Below, in pieces: positions 1 to 7,566 of a DNA stretch of 64,000 nt. The notes below the pieces were generated by a model, which was not told where the DNA came from, ran no database searches, and worked only from the letters and a program-made list of their open reading frames with translations. Where the stretch lies: the IMG/VR virus record IMGVR_UViG_3300018080_003942, positions 1 to 64,000 of that record. One strand, given 5' to 3'. The DNA comes from a virus. The first letter of the stretch is position 1. Every line of letters starts with the position of its first letter. A program made the position numbers and the translations under genes.

Positions 1-1
1 G

Positions 2-2113
2 GCCGCCCGTCGTGCGCTCGAGGTGGAGGCTGAAGACCGCCCGGTGCTGATGAACCGCGCGCCCTCACTGCACAAGTTCAACATCCAGGCCCTCAAGCCC
101 CGGGTGATCGACGGTAAGGCGGTCGAGGTCAACCCGCTCATCGTGAGCGGCTACAACATGGACTTCGACGGGGATACGGCCGGTCTACACGTTCCGGTCT
201 CTGAAGAGGCCCGGCGCGAGGCTCGTGAGAAGCTGCTCCCGTCGCGCAACCTGTTCAGCCCTCGGGAGGAGTTCGTGGTCCATGCCCCGACCAAGGAGAC
301 GATCCTCGGGGTGTACCTGATGACTACGCCCAAGGGACTTGCCTCCAAGTCGTTCTCCTCCGACCAGGAGATGGTCAAGGCATACCAGGCCAAGGAGATC
401 AAGGTCAACGAAGCGGTGAAGGTCCAAGGCGCTGTGACCTGCGCCGGTCAGGCCATCTTCAACACGGCGCTTCCTATGGATCTGCGCGTGGGTCGTACGT
501 CGGTGACCGGTCCGCGTTTGAGCCAGCTCCTGGTTCGCATCGGTCGGCAGTTGGGCCCCGACCGGGCCGCTCAAGTGATCTCGAAGATCAAGGACCTAGG
601 CAACCACTACGTGACCGAGGTCGGGTTCTCCGTGAGTCTCCGGGACCTTGAGCTTGATACGAGCAAGCGGGATCAGATCGTCAACAAGCTCAAACGAGAC
701 GCCAAGACCAAGGGGTTCGATGAGGCGGCTGGCGAGGCGCTCGAAGACATCGCAGCGCTGCTGGCGTCGGCAGAGGATAACCGGTTCGTGGAGGCTGGCA
801 TCACATCCGGAGCCCTAGGCTCCAAAGGCATCCACCGGATGCTGGCGAGCACCGTGGCAGTGACGGATCACAAGGGCAAGACGGTCCCGATCCCGGTCGA
901 GAAGTCCTATGCCGAGGGCCACGATCTAGGTACCTACTTGGGTACGACCCCCGGCGCCCGGAAGGGCTTGATCGACAAAGGCCTGAGCGTGGCGGATACG
1001 GGCTACTTCAGCCGCATGCTCGTCAACAGCTCGATCGAGAACCAGGTGACCGTCGCGGACTGCGGAACCAAGTCGGGCCAGGATCTGCCGCTCAACTCCC
1101 AGGAGCTCGCGCACCGCTACGGCGCCGAGGGCCGCTACCGCAACGTCTTGATCACCTCGGACATCGCCCGCCGCCTGCGCTCCCTAGGCCAGAAAACGGT
1201 CAAGGTCCGTAGCCCTCTGACTTGTCAGGCGCAGAAGGGCGTCTGTCAGAAGTGCTTCGGCCTACTCGAGGATGGCAAACCGCCTCGCATCGGTTATCAC
1301 GTCGGTGCTCTGGCCGGCCAGACCCTGGGTGAGGTGGCTACCCAGCTGACCCTGCGCAGCTTCCACACTGGTGGCGCTGTTGGTGGGCCCGACCTGGGTT
1401 TTGAGCGCATCCGTCAGATCATGGAGATGCCTCAAAGCATCCAAGGCAAAGCCATCCTGAGCGAGGCCACCGGCCAGGTGACGCGCATCGACACAGCGCC
1501 GGCGGGCGGTAGTTACGTCTACGTCGGCTCCGAGAAGCACTTCATCCCCAAGGAGCTGGGGGTAGCGGTGAGTCGAGGCCAGCGCGTGAAGGCGGGGGAT
1601 CAGCTGAGCAAGTCGGGTGTGATCAAGCCTCAGGAGCTGCTAGATACGACAGGGGACATCAATCGTGTCCGTACCCATCTGATCAACGAGCTGGATGCTA
1701 ACTACAGAGCGGCCGGCAAGAAGGTCAACCGCCGGATCTTCGAGACGGTGGTCAAGCCTCTTACTGACCGTGCGACTGTGACGGACGTCGGAGACGCCGG
1801 CCGCCATTTCCCGGTACATGCCGGGGAGGTCATGCCTGTCAACCAGATCGAGGAGATGAACCGCAAGCTCAAGCAGCGCCGTCTTCGCCCGATCCAGTTC
1901 GAGCCTATGATCATGGGTATCAAGCAGGCCCCGTTCCAGAGCGAGGACTTCGTGGGAACGCTCACCCATGAGAAGCTCAAGCGGACCCTCACCGAGGCCC
2001 CTAGCCTGGGTAAAGCCACGGACCTTGTGCGCGGCCACCCGATGGCCCGCCTGGGTCTCACCAACCTCCGATCCATCGAAGCCATCAAACGACCTCAAGG
2101 GGTGAAGCGATGA
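2..2113 (+). CDS. rpoC: Phage-encoded bacterial-type RNA polymerase beta-prime subunit (5' truncated)
   Basis: This is the C-terminal two thirds of a multisubunit RNA polymerase beta-prime. The frame is open from base 2, so the N-terminus lies outside the window; the GTG at 23 is not a credible start. Visible landmarks in bacterial order are RPVLMNRAPSLH, the metal-binding motif NMDFDGD (Asp codons at 161, 167 and 173), a bridge-helix region ending in GARKGL...GY..R.LV, the second zinc site (Cys codons at 1061, 1223, 1244, 1253), the trigger-loop segment QLTLRSFHTGG (about 1350-1375) and a C-terminal block resembling bacterial RpoC. It is much closer to cellular RpoC than the split, divergent subunits of phiKZ-like phages, but shorter after the active site than E. 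coli beta-prime, so it lacks large inserts. It overlaps the next gene by 4 nt (ATGA) and leads into baseplate genes, so it belongs to the phage. The beta subunit was not seen in this window. Confidence 0.95.
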   Translation, partial: AARRALEVEAEDRPVLMNRAPSLHKFNIQALKPRVIDGKAVEVNPLIVSGYNMDFDGDTAGLHVPVSEEARREAREKLLPSRNLFSPREEFVVHAPTKETILGVYLMTTPKGLASKSFSSDQEMVKAYQAKEIKVNEAVKVQGAVTCAGQAIFNTALPMDLRVGRTSVTGPRLSQLLVRIGRQLGPDRAAQVISKIKDLGNHYVTEVGFSVSLRDLELDTSKRDQIVNKLKRDAKTKGFDEAAGEALEDIAALLASAEDNRFVEAGITSGALGSKGIHRMLASTVAVTDHKGKTVPIPVEKSYAEGHDLGTYLGTTPGARKGLIDKGLSVADTGYFSRMLVNSSIENQVTVADCGTKSGQDLPLNSQELAHRYGAEGRYRNVLITSDIARRLRSLGQKTVKVRSPLTCQAQKGVCQKCFGLLEDGKPPRIGYHVGALAGQTLGEVATQLTLRSFHTGGAVGGPDLGFERIRQIMEMPQSIQGKAILSEATGQVTRIDTAPAGGSYVYVGSEKHFIPKELGVAVSRGQRVKAGDQLSKSGVIKPQELLDTTGDINRVRTHLINELDANYRAAGKKVNRRIFETVVKPLTDRATVTDVGDAGRHFPVHAGEVMPVNQIEEMNRKLKQRRLRPIQFEPMIMGIKQAPFQSEDFVGTLTHEKLKRTLTEAPSLGKATDLVRGHPMARLGLTNLRSIEAIKRPQGVKR

Positions 2114-2472
2114 CCAAGCGCAGCGCAGCCTACATCGAGGGTCTCCTGAAGGAGGCCGCAGGTAAAAAGAAGAAGAAGGAGAAAGACAGCCAGCCTAAGA
2201 GCTTGACTCGCTCCGACATCGACAAGGCCCGACTGAACCCGGACCTGATGCGTCGTATGCGGATGCGTTCGAGCGTGGCTGTCCCCCTCAAAGGCGATGA
2301 GCTGCTTCAGGTGCGCCGGCTGGCGCGTCGGAACCTTCCCTTGATGCGTCAGCGCAACCCCAAGCTGACCGAGAAGGCCCTTTACGATCGCCTGGTGGCG
2401 CTGATCCAGAGCCGCCGGCCCGAGATGCGCAAGAAGCTCCTGGCAGCTGTAGCCACGGAGTACGGGACCTAG
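2110..2472 (+). CDS. Small basic protein with N-terminal virion-type tag
   Basis: A 120-residue basic protein that I do not recognise. Residues 7-18 (AYIEGLLKEAAG) match the N-terminal tag of the protein at 17761 (AFLEGFLKQAGI). A lysine run (KKKKKEK) follows, then an Arg-rich helical body. The start overlaps the end of the beta-prime gene by 4 nt, so the two are translationally coupled, and a baseplate spike gene follows 2 nt later. Location and tag suggest a virion or internal protein; a DNA- or RNAP-binding role is an alternative because of its charge and coupling to rpoC. Confidence 0.75.
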   Translation: MTKRSAAYIEGLLKEAAGKKKKKEKDSQPKSLTRSDIDKARLNPDLMRRMRMRSSVAVPLKGDELLQVRRLARRNLPLMRQRNPKLTEKALYDRLVALIQSRRPEMRKKLLAAVATEYGT

Positions 2473-2474
2473 GA

Positions 2475-3770
2475 ATGCAGCCGCAGTATGGCGCTACCTC
2501 GTGGGCCGGGTTCGCGGAGTTCGCTGATTCCAAGGCGGGCTCCGGTGTCCACCACGTGGGCGTCGTACGCTCCTATGATCCCAGCAAGAAGCTCTACCTA
2601 GTTTCGGTCGAAGGCATCGGGGATCGACAGTGCCGCAGGCTCCTGACCGGCCTGGACAAGCCCATCCCCGTAGGCGGGGGCTGCGTGGTCGTGGAGCTCA
2701 AGGCCCGGCCGTGGCTCATTGTGGGGGAGCTGGATCGGATCTCCCGGGCCCCGGACAAAGCCCTCCCCGGGGCTAGCGAACAAGCTGCGGCCTCTGAGGC
2801 TGCGGTTGGAGCGGCGCTGACCCAGAAGGACCCGGCTCAGGCACCCTCCTTCCGCCCTCTGGATTACCAGGGGATGGCCGAGGAGCCGCAGTTTGCGGGC
2901 GATGCCGGCCTGGAGAACCGCACGAAAGACCACCTGAGGCGGTCTCGAGTGAAGGTCTACAGCTTCGGCGATATCCTGCTGTGGGCCTCTGGCCTATGCC
3001 ACTCGCTGTATCACAAGGCCACCAACACCATCTACCGACGCTGCCGTAACGAGATCTTCCAGGCAGCCGGCGTACTCCTCCAGGTCCTGACCCCTGCGGA
3101 CGGGGATCAAGCGGGTAAGACGACCCGCCGATTGGTTCTACGAAGGAACGCGCTGGATACGACCGTGATCGACAAGATCCGCTCTGAGGGCCAGATCCTG
3201 GCCTCGGACGGCGGGTCGGGCGATGAGCTCCTGATTGCCCCGGTTGCAGATCGCGGGGAGCGAACGATCTGGGGCGACCACCGTGCGGAGGAGATCGACA
3301 ACGATCTGGGGACTTACCGGTTCCAGCAAGAGACGGGCGGTGAGCAGCGGATCACCGGTCAGGTGGGCTCCTTTGAGGCTGAGAACGCGGCGCACCCTGT
3401 TTCTGGCACTCAGAACCCCTCTACGCCCTCTGGCGTGGCGCATCCGGCCGCTAGTACGGCCTACGGGGACGCCGCAGAGGGGAACGTGGAGCGCGGTGTG
3501 CATCTCGATCTAGGGGGTCTCCGGGTAACCTACGACCAGGATCGGGGTGAGCTCGAGGTCCTGAATACAGCCTCTGAGGAGACTCAGCGGGTGATCATGA
3601 AGCCTGATCAGCTCCTCATGGAGCGGGCCGGGCAGTCCTTCTCGTTGGACAACAGCGGGCTTACGATCCGCGTGAGCTCCTACACCCTCGAGGTCGACGG
3701 AGCTATCACGCAGACAGCCGGCGGGAATATGACGATCAACGCCTCTGACATGGACGTGAACCTTGGCTGA
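2475..3770 (+). CDS. Baseplate spike protein, gpV/gp5-like OB-fold
   Basis: A 431-residue protein. Residues about 20-85 look like the OB-fold of baseplate assembly V or gp5/VgrG spikes (repeated short beta strands around GVVRSYDPSKKLYLVSVEG). A central region of about 150 residues is not recognised, and the C-terminus (about 345-431) is strand-rich with DNSGLTIRVSSYTLEVDG and ends GGNMTINASDMDVNLG, typical of a triple-stranded beta-helix needle. The PAAR-like gene begins 8 nt before its stop, the classical spike plus tip pairing. It probably forms the central baseplate spike that pierces the host envelope. The assignment rests on fold-like pattern and neighbour, not on a catalytic motif; no lysozyme domain was seen. 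Confidence 0.75.
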   Translation: MQPQYGATSWAGFAEFADSKAGSGVHHVGVVRSYDPSKKLYLVSVEGIGDRQCRRLLTGLDKPIPVGGGCVVVELKARPWLIVGELDRISRAPDKALPGASEQAAASEAAVGAALTQKDPAQAPSFRPLDYQGMAEEPQFAGDAGLENRTKDHLRRSRVKVYSFGDILLWASGLCHSLYHKATNTIYRRCRNEIFQAAGVLLQVLTPADGDQAGKTTRRLVLRRNALDTTVIDKIRSEGQILASDGGSGDELLIAPVADRGERTIWGDHRAEEIDNDLGTYRFQQETGGEQRITGQVGSFEAENAAHPVSGTQNPSTPSGVAHPAASTAYGDAAEGNVERGVHLDLGGLRVTYDQDRGELEVLNTASEETQRVIMKPDQLLMERAGQSFSLDNSGLTIRVSSYTLEVDGAITQTAGGNMTINASDMDVNLG

Positions 3771-4047
3771 GGTCCAGCGAGAGGGTGACCCCATCAGCTG
3801 TGGGGACAAGCACGGCAGCGCTGCGGGGTTCCGCCTCAACGGTAAGCGTGTGGCCCTCCTAGGGGAGCTCTCGGCCGGCCATGACGGCTTCCCACCTACC
3901 CCGGTCCTCACCGGTGAGAGCCGTTTTCGGGTAAATGGGGTCCCTATCGTACTGGAGGGGGCCGCCTATGCGCCGCATACCCGCGGGGACACCACACACG
4001 CCATCCGGTTGGCGCAAGGCAGTGGCGTCGGCCTAAACGTATACTAG
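3763..4047 (+). CDS. PAAR-like spike tip protein
   Basis: A 94-residue protein starting at TTG 3763, overlapping the spike gene by 8 nt. It shows PAAR-family features: an early GDPISCG, repeated short F-x-x-N-G-x-x-V units (GFRLNGKRVALLGE and SRFRVNGVPIVLEG) and His residues near GHD and HTRGD that could bind the tip metal. PAAR proteins form the sharp cone capping gp5/VgrG trimers in contractile injection machines. No better in-frame ATG is available and no strong ribosome site is visible, so expression probably relies on coupling to the spike gene. Confidence 0.8.
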   Translation: MAEVQREGDPISCGDKHGSAAGFRLNGKRVALLGELSAGHDGFPPTPVLTGESRFRVNGVPIVLEGAAYAPHTRGDTTHAIRLAQGSGVGLNVY

Positions 4048-4068
4048 ACTGGACCTTAGAGTCTTCCC

Positions 4069-4422
4069 ATGCCCGACTTCGCAACAGGAGTAATCCGAGT
4101 TCCTCCGGATAACGACAATGCGGCCTCGCCCCTAGCGGTCCGTCTAGGAGGGGTCTCGGCAGGCACAAACGCCAACATCGTAGTCGAGAACATCGGGTCT
4201 GCACGCGTCAAGGCTCGAACACGTACTACCGCCGAGACCGGTTCATTTGTCGACGTTGCCCCGGGCCGCCGAGCCCTTGTCGAGGTCAACGGCGTAGCCG
4301 GCCAAGCCATCACGTTGGACGTTTACGTCCCGCGTCAACCCCGTTTCATTCACACTCACCAAACCGGAGCGCCGGTATCCTACCTACCGGGTCGCTTGAC
4401 GGTCTATCGCGACGAAGCCTAG
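4069..4422 (+). CDS. Small beta-rich virion protein, tandem paralogue A
   Basis: A 117-residue protein, almost all short alternating hydrophobic strands. It is clearly related to the next gene, which has the same length: both share the order N-I/V-G ... V-x-x-R ... V-A/P-G-R/H-x-A-L ... D-G/N-x ... A-x-T-L-D-V/L-Y ... P-V-S-Y-L/I-G-R. No database family comes to mind. The position between the spike/tip genes and the terminase block suggests a virion surface, baseplate or decoration protein. Confidence 0.75.
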   Translation: MPDFATGVIRVPPDNDNAASPLAVRLGGVSAGTNANIVVENIGSARVKARTRTTAETGSFVDVAPGRRALVEVNGVAGQAITLDVYVPRQPRFIHTHQTGAPVSYLPGRLTVYRDEA

Positions 4423-4423
4423 C

Positions 4424-4777
4424 ATGAGTTCCATCGGAGTCCTCCAAGTCCGGCCTGAGCACACGCAGGCCTCGCCGCTCAATGTGGCCGCCGGTAACGT
4501 CTCGCTCGTGGGCGAGGCTACCTTCACGATCCAGAACGTCGGGCACAGTGATGTCTGGTGCCGCCTCAAGAACACCAACGCGGCTACCTCGACTACCTGG
4601 GCGCGTGCTGTTCCCGGGCATCACGCGCTGCTGTCGATCGACGGTACTGCCGACGACGCCCTGACTCTGGACCTGTACAGCGCGGGACAGAGCTACCGAT
4701 ACATCCCGATCCACAACACAACCGCTGAACCGGTCTCCTACATCGGCCGCGTGGAGGTCACTCGCCATGGCAACTGA
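4424..4777 (+). CDS. Small beta-rich virion protein, tandem paralogue B
   Basis: A 117-residue partner of the preceding gene, separated from it by 1 nt and likely produced by tandem duplication followed by strong divergence. The conserved C-terminal half includes ALTLDLYSAGQ and EPVSYIGRVEV, matching AITLDVYVPRQ and APVSYLPGRLT in the paralogue. The stop lies 11 nt inside the next gene. Probably a beta-sandwich virion component; whether the two products form a hetero-oligomer is open. Confidence 0.75.
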   Translation: MSSIGVLQVRPEHTQASPLNVAAGNVSLVGEATFTIQNVGHSDVWCRLKNTNAATSTTWARAVPGHHALLSIDGTADDALTLDLYSAGQSYRYIPIHNTTAEPVSYIGRVEVTRHGN

Positions 4778-6476
4778 TAACCCGAACCTCGGCGGCCAGC
4801 CGCTCTTCGTCTCGGCCCCCGACAACCTGCTTCAGAAGCTCGCCAGCTCCAAGCTCTCCAAGGACCCCAAGGAGTGGGAACAGGAGATCATGGACTACCT
4901 GCATGAGCAGCACCCGTACATCGCCGACCACAAGGTCGTGGTGGCCATGAACAAGACGGATACCGACGACGGCCATGGCGTGGGCCACGTCAAGATCGGC
5001 GACAAAGTCACCATGCCGGTGATCGTCGAGAGCAACCGTCTTCAGCCGCTGGACCTGTTCGTGGCTGACGACCGTCTCCAGCCGCTGACCAAGGAGGCCT
5101 TCACCGCCGCGGTGCAGAGCCACTCCTTCGGCAAAGCCGTGAAGCCGGGCAAGGGCGAGGCGTCTGACAGCTCGATCACCTACGCGACCCTGCCGCCCTT
5201 CGACGGTAAGTACGCCTATGGCTCCTTGGGCTTCACCCGGGACCAGCTGACCGAGGTCCTCGAGCCCCTGCACGAGGCCAATCAGATGGGCTTCTGCCTG
5301 GCCAACCCTTGGTTTGGGGAGGTCCTGGGCGAGTACATCAAGCACGCCCAGCTCGAGCAAGAAGAGGAGAAGGTGGCCGGCGTCGCGTACAGCGCGCGCA
5401 TGGTGACTACCCGACCCTTCGAGACCATCAAGACCGCGGGTTTTGCCCAGGTGTCGACGGATAAAGGCAACGTCCCCGCTCTAGTCTTCGATCACCATCT
5501 GACCTTTGGACGCGGTGAGGTGGCTACGCCGGGTCGGTTCTCGGTGCTCGGTCTGGATAAGGAAGCCACCTACGGTCGCGCCTGGCGAGGCTACCCCGCC
5601 GGGCGCCCTGTCCAGGAGTTCGACATCCCGGAGCGTGAGATCGGCGACCGGGCGGTGCTCGCCCTGATCAAGGAAGGATCGGCCGTGGCTAGTGAGCCCT
5701 TCACGGTCCTGGACCAGGATGATAAGCGCACGCTGGTTGAGGCCGATGACGGTCGGCGGTGGTCGCTGCGCTTTGATGCCGACAACCCACTGTACAAGCA
5801 GGCGGAGGATCAGATCTTCCTGTCTGACGAGTGGGCGATGTTCCCGGTGGGCCGCGAGGCGGATCTTCTGAACGTCGACGTGGCGAACCAGAAGACCCTG
5901 CCGGTAGGTATGACCTCGATTGAGAAGGTGGGCGGCCTGTTCAAGGTCCACCAGGCCGGGCGCCTCGAGAGTCTGAAGCGCGTGCCGGCCGAGGGCATGG
6001 CTCTGGATAAGCTGGCGAGCTACTTGACGGGCTTGGACGATGAGGTCCGCGGAGCGATCCTGGACCACATGGATAAGGTCGGCCGCGCCTTCTTCGTCAT
6101 CTATCCCGAGGTCGAGAAGACCGCTGGCGAGACCTACTCGTTCCCCGAGCCGGATCCGTCTGTTTTCGAGTCTTGCACGCTGGCTGCTGGCCTGATCACC
6201 CCCGACCTGTGCAAGCGCGCCAAGGTCGAAGAGGAGAAGGCCAAGAAGACCATCGATGCGATCCTGGGCTTGAACTTCCTCAATGAGGAGAACATGCACA
6301 AGTTCGTGGACCGCATCGACGCACTCGAGGAGGCCAAGGACTGCGTGGCCCAGCTGCTTCTGGCTAGTCGCCTTGGGCTATCCATCGACTCCCAGCCCCT
6401 GCGGACGGCGATGTTCTCTCTGGACTCGGTGTCTCGTGATCTCCGCGAGCTCCGCAACGCGGTGACCGCTAAGTAG
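4767..6476 (+). CDS. Large unrecognised probable virion protein
   Basis: A 569-residue soluble, mixed alpha/beta protein that I cannot assign. Residues about 70-110 contain VGHVKIGDKVTMPVIVE followed by PLDLFVADDRLQPLTKE, which reads like a conserved structural-protein block. Several K-x-A motifs occur (QKLAS near residue 25, EKVAG near 205, IKTAG near 222, EKTAG near 453), as in the head proteins downstream. The C-terminal about 100 residues are helical. It sits directly before the terminase genes, where a portal might be expected, but it does not look like a portal protein. Confidence 0.75.
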   Translation: MATDNPNLGGQPLFVSAPDNLLQKLASSKLSKDPKEWEQEIMDYLHEQHPYIADHKVVVAMNKTDTDDGHGVGHVKIGDKVTMPVIVESNRLQPLDLFVADDRLQPLTKEAFTAAVQSHSFGKAVKPGKGEASDSSITYATLPPFDGKYAYGSLGFTRDQLTEVLEPLHEANQMGFCLANPWFGEVLGEYIKHAQLEQEEEKVAGVAYSARMVTTRPFETIKTAGFAQVSTDKGNVPALVFDHHLTFGRGEVATPGRFSVLGLDKEATYGRAWRGYPAGRPVQEFDIPEREIGDRAVLALIKEGSAVASEPFTVLDQDDKRTLVEADDGRRWSLRFDADNPLYKQAEDQIFLSDEWAMFPVGREADLLNVDVANQKTLPVGMTSIEKVGGLFKVHQAGRLESLKRVPAEGMALDKLASYLTGLDDEVRGAILDHMDKVGRAFFVIYPEVEKTAGETYSFPEPDPSVFESCTLAAGLITPDLCKRAKVEEEKAKKTIDAILGLNFLNEENMHKFVDRIDALEEAKDCVAQLLLASRLGLSIDSQPLRTAMFSLDSVSRDLRELRNAVTAK

Positions 6477-6483
6477 GTCCGCG

Positions 6484-7566
6484 ATGGCCGGCTCCACGGG
6501 GCCGTACTCGCGTTCTCAACTCTGCCGCAAGTACGGGATCACTGACAGGACCCTGAGGGCCCTCGAGGATCGAGGGACTCTTGTGCTCACGTGGTACCCC
6601 CGCAACGGGCTCATGGTCACCGACCTTGAGTCGAATGACCAAAAGCGCATTCTGGCGATGGCGCGCAATCACGTCATGTCATTTGGGAGGGCGCAGGGGA
6701 TTCCCCGGCTGCCCTTCCTGCGCTTCCTGTTCCTTCGTTTTATCCAGGTCCCGGTGGAGGATCTGTACGCGGAGCTTCTGGACAGGAACATGATTGCGGC
6801 CCGTAGCTTCAAGCTCCCTCAGCTGAAGAAGATGCACAAGGCCTTTGTGGAGGCGGTCCCGCGCCCGCTTCAGAAGAAGGTACGGGCGCATGCCGAGGCC
6901 TCGACCGCCACGGAGAAGAAGCAGCTTGACGTGCTGCTCAAGGTCTGCGGCATCTACGAGGCCTACCACAACCCACAGCAGGAGCAGAGCTTCAAGTACC
7001 TGTCGGATCCTGAGATCAAACTAGGCATCGACATGGGTTTGAGCTCTCGCGCCAAACTGCCTGAGATTGCTGACTTCATCGCAGACGTGGCGGGCTTCTC
7101 GATCAACCTCGAGGCGCTCCTGTTCTACCACGTCCTCTACCACGACATCAGCTTCCTGGACAACGACGAGATCCAGGCCTACCTGAAGGGCCTGAAGCCG
7201 TCGCATCGGGACCTCCTAGGTAAAGCCGTCGGCTCCACGATCCCCGAGCTCCGCATGGCTCTCGGCTTCGTCGAGGACATGTCGATCGAGGACACCGTGG
7301 TCCAGCTTCGGAACGCGGTCCTAACCAAGACCTCGGCGACCCTGCTTGCCCCCGGCTCCCAAGAGAACACCCGAGAGTTCAGCGCTCTCTTGCGCAACTT
7401 CGCCTACTTGGTCGATCGCTCGAATATCGAGGGTACCGGCAAAGGAGGGGCCGCCGCGTCTATGCCCGACGTGTTCAGCCAGTTCGAGATGAAGATCTCG
7501 CAGATGGATGGGGCTGGCTTGTTTCGGCTCCCCTCCGCCGAAGGAGAAGAACTGAACCATGGATGA
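6484..7566 (+). CDS. Putative terminase small subunit with N-terminal HTH
   Basis: A 360-residue protein whose first 35 residues form a MerR-like helix-turn-helix (YSRSQLCRKYGITDRTLRAL), followed by a long mostly helical region. It ends 8 nt inside the large terminase gene, the usual place of a small terminase that recognises packaging DNA. The length is larger than the common 150-200 residues. The role is inferred from the HTH and gene order; a regulatory DNA-binding protein is the alternative. Confidence 0.6.
   Translation: MAGSTGPYSRSQLCRKYGITDRTLRALEDRGTLVLTWYPRNGLMVTDLESNDQKRILAMARNHVMSFGRAQGIPRLPFLRFLFLRFIQVPVEDLYAELLDRNMIAARSFKLPQLKKMHKAFVEAVPRPLQKKVRAHAEASTATEKKQLDVLLKVCGIYEAYHNPQQEQSFKYLSDPEIKLGIDMGLSSRAKLPEIADFIADVAGFSINLEALLFYHVLYHDISFLDNDEIQAYLKGLKPSHRDLLGKAVGSTIPELRMALGFVEDMSIEDTVVQLRNAVLTKTSATLLAPGSQENTREFSALLRNFAYLVDRSNIEGTGKGGAAASMPDVFSQFEMKISQMDGAGLFRLPSAEGEELNHG

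Noticed and set aside
23-2113. GTG at base 23 as start of the beta-prime gene
   Set aside because: The frame is open to the window edge and conserved RpoC sequence begins at once, so the gene is truncated rather than starting here.
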